NCBI GenBank assembly: GCA_002368805.1
Contig: DFFH01000043.1
Location: 1 to 11,962 of the forward strand
Source of the DNA: Mageeibacillus sp. UBA3781
GTDB lineage: Bacteria > Bacillota > Clostridia > Saccharofermentanales > Saccharofermentanaceae
Length of the DNA: 11,962 nucleotides
Direction of reading: 5' to 3'
Below the pieces are notes generated by a model. It ran no database searches. It saw only the letters and a program-made list of their open reading frames with translations, and was not told the DNA's origin. The position numbers and the translations under genes were made by a program. This document shows positions 6,496 through 11,962 of the stretch, piece after piece; position 1 is the first letter of the stretch, and each line of letters starts with the position of its first letter.

Positions 6496-6513
6496 CCGGC
6501 GAAAAAACGCCGG
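6496..6513. promoter_or_regulatory. Perfect palindrome CCGGCG-N6-CGCCGG, candidate operator or terminator stem
   Basis: Six-base perfect arms flank six A (plus strand) or T (minus strand). It lies 18 bp after the TetR gene stop and just upstream of the predicted MFS -10. It could be an operator for the adjacent TetR-type repressor, or a stem ending the TetR transcript, although no T-tract follows on either strand. Position over the -35 area favours an operator. Confidence 0.45.
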
Positions 6514-6531
6514 ATTAAACCTATGGTATAG

Positions 6532-7074
6532 TTACTGGATCGCGCTCTCGATAAAACGGTCAAACATCTCACTTAGATGATCGACTTTCGAATCAACATC
6601 CTCTTCCATGTCATCCCAGATGTACTCGAGAAAGAAGCCGATAAATGCATATGTATAGAATCTCGCGATCTCGCGGATCTTTTTCTCGGAGACGGTCTTG
6701 CCTTCCGCTTTTTTTCTGACATAGCTGATGAATACTTTATCCGTGATCTCGAAGATATAGTGCTCGAGCTGTTCACGGGAAAGCGAGTCAAAAATGTGGT
6801 GGATCAGCCGCGGATTGTCGTGGCACATGAGGAAGAAGAACTTGATCCTTTTCTGCCAGCCGGCGAACTCATCTTCGTCCTGCCGGATCACACGCAGTTT
6901 CATTCCGAACCATTCATTAAGGAGGGCGAACTTGTCACAGTAATGGTAGTAAAACGTATTCGGACTGATGCCGGATCTCTTTACGAGCGCCGAGACCGTG
7001 ATCTTGTCGAAAGGCATCTCTTCGAGCATTTCCTCAAATGTGCTCATGATTGCTCCCTTGGTAAGTAATGCCAT
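6532..7074 (-). CDS. TetR/AcrR-family transcriptional regulator
   Basis: 180 residues. The N-terminal DNA-binding domain spans about 1-50: LTKGAIMSTFEEMLEEMPFD forms helix 1, followed by the helix-turn-helix ITVSALVKRSGISPNTFYYHY (25-45) and the usual DKFALL. The remaining all-helical part is the ligand-binding and dimer domain, which is not conserved enough to name a ligand. The start has a strong GGAGG nine bases upstream. Homologues usually repress neighbouring genes and are released by a small molecule. Here the neighbours are the MFS exporter downstream and the divergent ketosynthase. Two inverted repeats, at 6496-6513 and 7188-7207, lie in the promoter regions of those genes and are candidate operators. 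The regulatory targets are inferred from position only. Confidence 0.9.
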   Translation of the reverse strand: MALLTKGAIMSTFEEMLEEMPFDKITVSALVKRSGISPNTFYYHYCDKFALLNEWFGMKLRVIRQDEDEFAGWQKRIKFFFLMCHDNPRLIHHIFDSLSREQLEHYIFEITDKVFISYVRKKAEGKTVSEKKIREIARFYTYAFIGFFLEYIWDDMEEDVDSKVDHLSEMFDRFIESAIQ

Positions 7075-7104
7075 TTCTCTTCCTCCGTTCTTTTCCTATC
7101 AAGC

Positions 7105-7113
7105 ATGATACCA
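7105..7113 (-). promoter_or_regulatory. Predicted extended -10 promoter element of the TetR-type gene
   Basis: Minus-strand TGGTATCAT is an extended -10 about 31 bp upstream of the TetR start; no clear -35 is seen. It closely resembles the TGGTATAAT used upstream of the aldo/keto reductase gene. The leader would be about 24 nt and holds the GGAGG ribosome binding site. Confidence 0.5.
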
Positions 7114-7187
7114 CATTTTTTGCTATACACCGCCATTGTTTCAGTATTTGCGCAAAAACCTCAAATTGTACTATTTTTCACAGATTC

Positions 7188-7207
7188 CCGATATTCCTCA
7201 AAATCGG
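7188..7207. promoter_or_regulatory. Inverted repeat in the TetR-fabF intergenic region, candidate operator
   Basis: CCGATATT and AAAATCGG form arms that match in 7 of 8 positions around CCTC. The repeat lies between the two divergent promoters, 14 bp upstream of the TTGACC that could be the -35 of the ketosynthase gene. Size and place suit a TetR-family operator. Its arms do not resemble CCGGCG-N6-CGCCGG near the MFS gene, so one regulator binding both would be surprising. Confidence 0.35.
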
Positions 7208-7221
7208 ATACTTCGGTGATC

Positions 7222-7251
7222 TTGACCGTTCCTGTTTCCTTCGGATTTGAT
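7222..7251 (+). promoter_or_regulatory. Possible promoter of the fabF-type gene
   Basis: TTGACC (7222-7227) matches the -35 consensus in five of six positions. With an 18-bp spacer, TTTGAT (7246-7251) matches the -10 in four. The start of transcription would be near 7258, about 33 nt before the ATG. An alternative is the extended -10 TGCTATACA (7121-7129), which would give a much longer leader. Confidence 0.35.
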
Positions 7252-7290
7252 TACACTTTTACTCGAAACAAGGATAGAAGGATCAGTACT

Positions 7291-8523
7291 ATGGAAACAA
7301 GACGAGTCGTAATCACAGGTTTGGGAGCTGTCACCCCTCTGGGTAATAATGTGGCATCATTCTGGCAGGGCCTGAAAGAAGGCAGAAACGGGATCGCCCC
7401 GATTACGAAAGTGGATGTTTCCGATTCCCCCATCAAGCTCGCCGGCGAGGTCAAAGGCTTTGATCCCCGGGATTTCATGGATTTCAAATCCGCCAAGAGA
7501 ATGGAGCTTTTCTCGCAGTATGCTGTCGCTGCGACGAGGGAAGCGCTTCAGGATTCCGGCCTCGATCTTACCCGTGAAGATCCGTTCCGTCTGGGCGTGA
7601 TCGTCGGCTGCGGTATCGGCGCCATGCAGAAGCATGAGATGGAGATCCAGAAGTTTCAAAGCGGCGCGAAGACCGATCCGCTCTATATCCCTCTGGTCAT
7701 CACGAACATGGCATCCGCAAACATCGCGATCCAGTTCGGCCTGAAGGGCAAAAACATGGACATCTCCACTGCCTGCGCGACAGGAAGCCACTGTATCGGC
7801 GAGGCATATAACTCGATCCGTCTGGGAGAAGCCGACGTGATCGTTGCGGGCGGAACCGAAGCCGCCATCACAAGTTCAGCTATCCGCGGTTTTTCCGCGC
7901 TAAAAGCACTTTCCACCTGTTCCGATCCGGAGCATGCTTGCCGTCCCTTCGATAAGGAACGCGATGGGTTTGTCTTAGGTGAAGGAGCCGGAATTCTTAT
8001 TCTTGAAGAATATGCGCATGCCGTAAAAAGGAATGCGAATATCCTTGCCGAGGTCGTGGGCTATGGTGTAACTAACGATGCATATCACATAACTTCCCCA
8101 ACCCCAGATGGCAGTGGAGCCGGTATGGCGATGAAGATCGCCATGGCTCAGGCAGGGATCCTCCCTGCCGACATTGATTACATCAATGCCCACGGTACCT
8201 CGACGCATCTAAATGACCTTTACGAGACGCGCGCGATCAAATACGCGATGGGAGATGATGCGGAGAAGATCTCCATCAACTCCACAAAATCCATGACCGG
8301 ACATCTTCTCGGAGGTGCCGGCGCGATCGAAGCAATCGTCTGCATCCGCGCAATGACAGAGAGCTATATTCACCTGACTCGGAATTCTTTTTCCGGCGAG
8401 GAGGAACTGGATCTCGACTACACTTTCGGAAAAGGAAAACAGCGCAACATTCAGTATGCGATGAGTAACTCCCTCGGCTTCGGCGGCCATAACGCCGCAC
8501 TCCTTTTCCATAAAGCAGGCTGA
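7291..8523 (+). CDS. fabF: Beta-ketoacyl-ACP synthase II (FabF type)
   Basis: 410 residues, the usual FabF length. It condenses malonyl-ACP with acyl-ACP in fatty acid elongation, in the cytosol. The start METRRVVITGLGAVTPLG and RBS AAGGA eight bases upstream set the ATG at 7291; the frame is open further upstream, but that part is intergenic. The catalytic triad is complete: Cys162 in DISTACATGSHC, His301 in NAHGTSTHLND and His338 in STKSMTGHLLGGAGA, with Lys333 and the GFGGHNAAL tail (396-404). The segment that usually reads like PPTIN is changed to YIHLTRNSF (359-367). The gene stands alone: no acyl carrier protein, FabD, FabG or FabH neighbours are present. It is divergent from a TetR-type regulator. 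It may be a second, conditionally expressed copy, or a ketosynthase for a special acyl chain. Confidence 0.93.
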   Translation: METRRVVITGLGAVTPLGNNVASFWQGLKEGRNGIAPITKVDVSDSPIKLAGEVKGFDPRDFMDFKSAKRMELFSQYAVAATREALQDSGLDLTREDPFRLGVIVGCGIGAMQKHEMEIQKFQSGAKTDPLYIPLVITNMASANIAIQFGLKGKNMDISTACATGSHCIGEAYNSIRLGEADVIVAGGTEAAITSSAIRGFSALKALSTCSDPEHACRPFDKERDGFVLGEGAGILILEEYAHAVKRNANILAEVVGYGVTNDAYHITSPTPDGSGAGMAMKIAMAQAGILPADIDYINAHGTSTHLNDLYETRAIKYAMGDDAEKISINSTKSMTGHLLGGAGAIEAIVCIRAMTESYIHLTRNSFSGEEELDLDYTFGKGKQRNIQYAMSNSLGFGGHNAALLFHKAG

Positions 8524-8601
8524 CCGGAAAACAGTTCTTTTCGGTTAGATGCGACGCTTTAGCAGATCTTTTTCTACTCAGCTGATCGTGCAGAGTTTTT
8601 C

Positions 8602-8824
8602 TCAAAGAATATAACCGAGTTTCTCATAGCACTTAATTGTCCATCTGTTACTCCTCCTGCTGCTATCAGTAGCCTCTGGTGCGATCCACCAGGTTCTTGA
8701 GCGGAAGTCCTTTGGCATAGTTCAGAAGGTCTTCGTGTAAATCGCTTTGTATCCATTCTACACTATCCTTCGTAAACAATTCTATTTTGCAATATTCTCC
8801 GGTTTTAAAGTTCCTAAGATGTCA
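8602..8824 (-). pseudogene. Decayed coding remnants in two frames, one GNAT-like at its end
   Basis: The 373-bp gap after fabF has no intact gene, but two minus-strand stretches read like protein. From 8821 down to a TGA at 8666, 51 codons without a plausible start give CKIELFTKDSVEWIQSDLHE followed by DLLNYAKGLPLKNLVDRTRG. I do not recognise the family. In another frame, 8643-8602 encodes WTIKCYEKLGYIL and a stop, which looks like the NxxxIxxYEKLGF tail of a GNAT. Upstream of the first stretch, LDDILGTLK in a third frame could continue it through a frameshift. The codons are more A/T-rich than in the neighbours. I infer one or two degraded genes. Confidence 0.4.
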
Positions 8825-8867
8825 TCCAATCATATGAAATGGAAATTCAGGTGTGATAGACTTGTTC

Positions 8868-8873
8868 TATAAT
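8868..8873 (+). promoter_or_regulatory. Predicted -10 element of the zinc-ribbon protein gene
   Basis: A perfect TATAAT lies 23 bp upstream of the ATG at 8897. A -35 is not clear; AATTCA or ATTCAG at 8844-8850 is a weak match. The leader would be short and contains GAGGT. Confidence 0.5.
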
Positions 8874-8896
8874 CGGGGAAAAAAGAGGTCAACAGT

Positions 8897-9265
8897 ATGA
8901 TTAGAAACAATGGTTATGTAAGCAGCAGTGAACTCAAAAGTGTAGCATCCGAGGTGCGCCAGGCAGAAAAAGTTGCAGAGACGAGCAGAAGCGTTACTGA
9001 TCTCAAGAGCGACATCCTTAAACTTAAGATTATGGTTCAGGCCATGATGGAGATCATGATCGAACGGGGAATCGACCCCAATCTCATCAATTCGAAAATG
9101 GAAGAGATCGTTGCCAAGCCGGAAACTTTTGCACCTTCTGAAAAAGAATCTGCACCCTGTCCGGAATGTGGACGAATGGTCAAGGATAACGGCACAGTAC
9201 CTCTTACCGGAACATGTCTTTATTGCGGCAAGGTAATCCGGTTTGCTCCGAAAATTGACATCTAA
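8897..9265 (+). CDS. Small protein with helical/coiled-coil part and C-terminal zinc ribbon
   Basis: 122 residues, not assigned to a named family. Residues 12-72 are charged and strongly helical, with a heptad-like run (SVTDLKSDILKLKIMVQAMM) suggesting a coiled coil and oligomerisation. The C-terminus has two CxxC pairs, CPEC (88-91) and CLYC (107-110), spaced like a zinc ribbon that would bind one Zn. A flexible linker with Pro and Glu joins the two. No membrane segment or signal peptide is seen. The start has GAGGT seven to eight bases upstream and a perfect TATAAT before it. It is the only plus-strand gene here besides fabF and is convergent with the SAP-type gene. Zinc ribbon plus coiled coil suggests a scaffold or nucleic-acid contact, but this is a guess. 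Confidence 0.8.
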   Translation: MIRNNGYVSSSELKSVASEVRQAEKVAETSRSVTDLKSDILKLKIMVQAMMEIMIERGIDPNLINSKMEEIVAKPETFAPSEKESAPCPECGRMVKDNGTVPLTGTCLYCGKVIRFAPKIDI

Positions 9266-9307
9266 ATTGCCAGCCGCAAATTTTACTCCGGAGACCCCAA
9301 TCGTATT

Positions 9308-9922
9308 CTACGAAATATCACTTATAGTGCTAACGTATTTTGTCAGAAGGTCATGGGTATACACTTTCTTCTGATCCGATTCCCTTACGATCTTCCAGAG
9401 TTTTGCAGCCGTCTTTAACCTGTCCGGGAAGCCTTCTGTGGCCGGATCGGCGCAGAAGTCTTTCACAAACTTATTCCACTGAAGTGCAGACTTATCGTAG
9501 GTCGCATAGGTCTTCTTCCCGTAATATATATCGAGAAGATCTCCCAGCGTGAAGCTCTCATCGCCCTTTTCTTTCACAGCTTTAGCCGTGGCTACCATAT
9601 CCACGTTGAATTTGAACCGGCTTTCCCCGGTCTGCTTTTCGAAGAATTCCCGGAACCTGGGTCCGAATGTAAAGCCACACTCGATCAAGCCGGTCTGAAG
9701 CGTCAGTTCCGTAACCCTTGCCGTCTTTCTTTTCACCGGCTTTTTCTCCGGAAGGATCTTCTCCCCGGAGAAATACGCTTCGATCACTTGATTCAGTTCG
9801 ATTTTTCCACTCGGGGCTGCAAGGCCATGTGCCTTACAGATCCGAATCAGTTCCTCTCTGTACCAGTAGTACTTCGAGAACTCGGCAAAATCCTTAATGC
9901 TGTCAAAATCCGGTCTTTCCAT
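9308..9922 (-). CDS. SAP domain / DUF6434-type protein
   Basis: 204 residues. The start at 9922 is chosen because GGAG lies six bases upstream and the sequence MERPDFDSIKDFAEF fits the family; the frame is open 15 codons further but without such a site. Residues 16-52 (KYYWYREELIRICKAHGL and following) form a SAP-like helix-extended-helix motif, usually linked to DNA or RNA contact. Residues 74-170 resemble the DUF6434-type core, with FREFFEKQTG, FKFNVDMV and the repeated element WNKFVKDFCAD (149-159), then LWKIVRE (175-181). Many clostridial proteins have this layout, but none has a settled function to my knowledge. The gene overlaps the methyltransferase end by 20 bp, so translational coupling is likely. 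Confidence 0.82.
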   Translation of the reverse strand: MERPDFDSIKDFAEFSKYYWYREELIRICKAHGLAAPSGKIELNQVIEAYFSGEKILPEKKPVKRKTARVTELTLQTGLIECGFTFGPRFREFFEKQTGESRFKFNVDMVATAKAVKEKGDESFTLGDLLDIYYGKKTYATYDKSALQWNKFVKDFCADPATEGFPDRLKTAAKLWKIVRESDQKKVYTHDLLTKYVSTISDIS

Positions 9923-10553
9923 ATTCTTCTCCACACTGAAAATCCATACGGACCAGAGTTTTCCCATTCGGGAGCGTCTCGATACTACGATGGATCAGGG
10001 AATACCCGATCTCCTTCATCGCATTCTCCAGGGCATCTTCTTCCATTTGGTGATGCACTTCATCCAGCCTGTCGAATGCGTGAAGATATGGCGAATCGGA
10101 AACCCACTGCTTCGTATCCGTGTTGATCTGGATCACACAGGAACAATACGTCGGGCGCACTTTCGAAACGGCCTTCTGAAAAGCTTCGTAGCCGATGTAC
10201 TCAATCAGGAGATTGGCAATCAGAAGATCCGCCTCCGGAAGCTTCTCAGCTTCATTGACCAGATCGATCGGAAGGCACTTAAGGATCCCCTGAAGGTCCG
10301 GATATCTTTCCTCTGTTGCACGAAGATAGTCTTCGTTGATATCCACGCCGTACACAGTCTTATACTTTTCTTTCCGGACATGTTCGAGGCCGTTTCCGCC
10401 GGCCACACCCAGAACCATCGCCGTCTCCACCGGGTAGGATCCGAACTGGTCTTTCATCATCGCATTCATCGCCTGAAGCTGATGGACCGAATCCAGGCTC
10501 ATATGGTCCTCGTAGTCCTGAAGACTGATTTCTTTCCACGGGTTGTCAGCCAT
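9903..10553 (-). CDS. Class I SAM-dependent methyltransferase
   Basis: 216 residues. Motif I, VLGVAGGNGLEHV (47-59), is the glycine-rich loop for S-adenosylmethionine, and YGVDINEDYL (68-77) supplies the acidic residue that holds the ribose. PEADLLIANLLIEYIG (106-121) is the region of motif IV/V. No substrate motif is visible, so a small-molecule or protein acceptor cannot be chosen. The start has AGGTGA about ten bases upstream. The ATG overlaps the hydrolase stop by 8 bp, and its own end overlaps the SAP-type gene by 20 bp. These overlaps make a three-gene operon very likely. It is cytoplasmic, with no membrane segment. Confidence 0.87.
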   Translation of the reverse strand: MADNPWKEISLQDYEDHMSLDSVHQLQAMNAMMKDQFGSYPVETAMVLGVAGGNGLEHVRKEKYKTVYGVDINEDYLRATEERYPDLQGILKCLPIDLVNEAEKLPEADLLIANLLIEYIGYEAFQKAVSKVRPTYCSCVIQINTDTKQWVSDSPYLHAFDRLDEVHHQMEEDALENAMKEIGYSLIHRSIETLPNGKTLVRMDFQCGEEYGKTGF

Positions 10554-11358
10554 TTCTTACGTTCACCTCATTCATCCGTTCGCCATAGAGCCACGGCATC
10601 CAGATCCCCACGACGAGTCCCGGCTGTTCGATCAGCAGGTTATGTCCCGCATCCTCGATAGTGCAATACGTTGCTTTCGGGTAGATCCGCATCAGATCAA
10701 ACTGATCCTTATACCCGACTTCCGAGTCATGCTTGCTACACAGGATCAGCACCTGGATATCAGATGGTTCCATATCATCCGGATCGAAACTGAAACTTCC
10801 TTCGAGCCGCGTGTTGAGAAAATCCCAATCTGCTCTGGACAGGGCCGGCATCAGGACTTTCCGGTATCTCTCCCAGACCGGTCTTGTCAGTATCACATTC
10901 ATCTGGGTAAAGCTGTCATATTCCTCTTTGGTAAGAGTGGACAGAAACTCTTCATCACGCTCTAACGCCACCAGCGGTTCCACACGTCCCTGCCTGACTC
11001 CCGGAATGACGCAAGGGCAAATAAGGATCATCCTGGAGATCAGTTCTCCGAACCGGTTCACAAAACCTCTCGCCAGAAGCCCGCCATAGGATTGTCCGAC
11101 GATGATGAACTTCTCACCGATGATTTCTACTGCGAAATCGTGGAGCAGCTCAAGTATGTCATCTGAATCCCGAACACGGCCAGGTTCAGATTTTCCCATT
11201 CCCGGGAGGTCGATATAGAAACGTTTATATCCTCCGGTCACCGCAAATACCGATTCAAAAGAAGCCTGCATCATAGTCTTGTCGAGGCCCCATCCATGAA
11301 TGAATAAGATCGGCTCTCCCTCGCCGATGATCTCATAATCTAGGATTCCGTACTTCAT
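10546..11358 (-). CDS. Alpha/beta-fold hydrolase
   Basis: 270 residues from the ATG at 11356-11358. The open frame extends 39 codons further up, but that part overlaps the upstream GNAT frame and lacks family features, while MKYGILDYEIIGEGEPILFI is a typical start; GGGAG lies nine bases before it. The oxyanion-hole motif is HGWG (21-24). The nucleophile elbow is VGQSYGG with Ser90, the acid is probably Asp211 in SKHDSEVG, and His239 in DAGHNLLIEQP completes the triad. The substrate is unknown; the family includes esterases, lipases and C-C bond hydrolases. It is the first gene of the overlapping set with the methyltransferase and the SAP-type protein, and lies 19 bp after the GNAT. Confidence 0.9.
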   Translation of the reverse strand: MKYGILDYEIIGEGEPILFIHGWGLDKTMMQASFESVFAVTGGYKRFYIDLPGMGKSEPGRVRDSDDILELLHDFAVEIIGEKFIIVGQSYGGLLARGFVNRFGELISRMILICPCVIPGVRQGRVEPLVALERDEEFLSTLTKEEYDSFTQMNVILTRPVWERYRKVLMPALSRADWDFLNTRLEGSFSFDPDDMEPSDIQVLILCSKHDSEVGYKDQFDLMRIYPKATYCTIEDAGHNLLIEQPGLVVGIWMPWLYGERMNEVNVRNG

Positions 11359-11377
11359 TTCCCGTAGCTCCCTTGCT

Positions 11378-11848
11378 TTATTTTCTGATCGCCCAGTAAT
11401 TCTTATAGGCGTGCCGGTCTTCACTTCCGACAAGAAGTCTGTCGGTCTTTTCAAACCCGATCTTCTTTGCCGCATCGATCCGCTCTACCGCATAAAGCGG
11501 GATCTTCGTGATGATCTCCTCACACTCAAGAAGAGTATATGCTTCGGGGATCAGAAGTGCAAAAATGCTCTGTATTTCCTCCGTTTTTTCGTAGTCAGGT
11601 CTTACATCCAGACGGATCAGTCCGTCCCCGTCAAATGCGTCATCCGAGGGACGATGGAACATTTCGATCGTACCGATGGCCTTCGAGATCTTCTTATCCA
11701 CGATCGCGAGGCGGACGAACCACTTATCCCGGTACGAATCCAGCCAGAACCGGATCGCCCCGTCCATCTTCTCTTTCGTGTCGTAGTAGAAATGGCTATT
11801 TTCAACTCTGTAGTTGAGATTTATAAACCGCTGATAAAAGAATACCAT
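11378..11848 (-). CDS. GNAT-type acetyltransferase, probably lacking its N-terminus
   Basis: 156 residues from ATG 11848. The core matches a clostridial GNAT group: YYDTKEKMDGAIRFWLDSYR (21-40), WFVRLAIVDKKISKAIGTIE (43-62), then RLDVRPDYEK and AVERIDAAKKIGFEKTD. From memory, members of that group have about 40 more residues ahead, with the usual opening LRxxxxxDxxDL of a GNAT. Here the frame is closed by a TAA just four codons before the ATG, no ribosome binding site precedes it, and the missing part is not readable in the other frames up to 11962. I infer a 5' deletion, so the product may be inactive. A 8-bp inverted repeat lies immediately upstream. It ends 19 bp before the hydrolase start. 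Confidence 0.65.
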   Translation of the reverse strand: MVFFYQRFINLNYRVENSHFYYDTKEKMDGAIRFWLDSYRDKWFVRLAIVDKKISKAIGTIEMFHRPSDDAFDGDGLIRLDVRPDYEKTEEIQSIFALLIPEAYTLLECEEIITKIPLYAVERIDAAKKIGFEKTDRLLVGSEDRHAYKNYWAIRK

Positions 11849-11867
11849 ACCAGCACTTTAATGGCAC

Positions 11868-11902
11868 TAGCCTGATGCCTCTACCTGATCTAATTCAGGC
11901 TA
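11868..11902. repeat. Inverted repeat TAGCCTGA / TCAGGCTA
   Basis: Perfect 8-bp arms (11868-11875 and 11895-11902) with a 19-nt loop. Inside the loop CCTGA (11884-11888) can pair instead with TCAGG (11895-11899), giving a competing shorter stem. It lies just after the TAA of a possible gene tail at the right edge and before the truncated GNAT. No T-tract follows on minus, so a classical terminator is not evident. Confidence 0.5.
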
Positions 11903-11903
11903 C

Positions 11904-11962
11904 TTATAATTTGGTGATCGGCTCAATTCCGTTAGCTTTAACAAAATCTCCAGAAATCTTTT
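11904..11962 (-). CDS. Possible C-terminal tail of a gene extending beyond the right edge
   Basis: One minus frame stays open from the edge to a TAA at 11904 and reads ISGDFVKANGIEPITKL, which looks like ordinary protein. Another frame is also open for a similar length, so chance is possible. The stop followed closely by an inverted repeat supports a gene end. No family can be named from so few residues. Confidence 0.35.
   Translation of the reverse strand, partial: KISGDFVKANGIEPITKL

Noticed and set aside
7105..7290. 62-codon N-terminal extension of the FabF frame
   Set aside because: The frame is open from 7105, but FabF proteins begin at METRRVVITG and AAGGA precedes 7291. The extension lies in the promoter and possible operator region and does not look like a targeting sequence.
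8523..8545. Hairpin ACCGGAAA / TTTTCGGT right after fabF as an intrinsic terminator
   Set aside because: The stem has a G-U pair and A/T-rich middle, and no T-tract follows. It may be a weak stem, but I would not annotate it.
9286..9293. CTCCGGAG palindrome between convergent genes as a bidirectional terminator
   Set aside because: It has no loop and no T-tract on either side, and 8-bp palindromes are common.
11359..11475. 39-codon N-terminal extension of the alpha/beta hydrolase
   Set aside because: It overlaps the coding part of the GNAT frame, has no family similarity, and a better placed ribosome binding site precedes the ATG at 11358.

Overview
The window looks like chromosomal DNA of a Gram-positive, probably anaerobic gut or rumen bacterium of the Bacillota. 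Clostridia (Lachnospiraceae-like) is my best guess, by inference only. Supporting signs are strong AGGAGG-type ribosome binding sites before most genes, extended -10 promoters (TGnTATAAT-like), base composition near 50% GC by eye, a ferredoxin-tailed aldo/keto reductase, a GH8 exo-oligoxylanase, and several small GNAT and SAP/DUF6434-type proteins. I see no rRNA, tRNA, transposase, phage gene or CRISPR array.

Region 1 (1-2137, minus strand): an aldo/keto reductase with two 4Fe-4S motifs lies 23 bp upstream of a GH8 enzyme resembling reducing-end xylose-releasing exo-oligoxylanase. The GH8 gene runs off the left edge. An extended -10 promoter sits just upstream of the pair. Region 2 (2138-2612): a 475-bp gene-free island carries seven AGTGCTT/AAGCACT elements and four copies of TTTCACCCGTAA. 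The four copies are placed in exact dyad symmetry, with 62-bp spacing inside each arm.

Region 3 (2613-5030, minus): a tight set of a GNAT acetyltransferase, a fused peptidase S51-Nudix protein and a second GNAT. Region 4 (5031-8523): an MFS exporter and a TetR-type regulator on minus, and a lone fabF-type ketosynthase on plus, divergent from the regulator. The MFS mRNA leader of about 150 nt holds a 12-codon ORF overlapping a 10-bp hairpin, and a second hairpin that hides the MFS ribosome binding site. This is the architecture expected of translational attenuation, as in inducible macrolide and phenicol resistance genes. It is the most interesting regulatory candidate in the window.

Region 5 (8524-9265): decayed coding remnants on minus, then a small plus-strand protein with a helical or coiled-coil part and a four-cysteine zinc ribbon. 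Region 6 (9308-11962, minus): overlapping genes for an alpha/beta hydrolase, a SAM methyltransferase and a SAP/DUF6434-type protein. Upstream of them is a GNAT that appears to have lost its N-terminus. At the right edge is a possible C-terminal tail of one more gene, followed by an inverted repeat. Overall this reads as an accessory or housekeeping mixture of small enzymes, not one single pathway.
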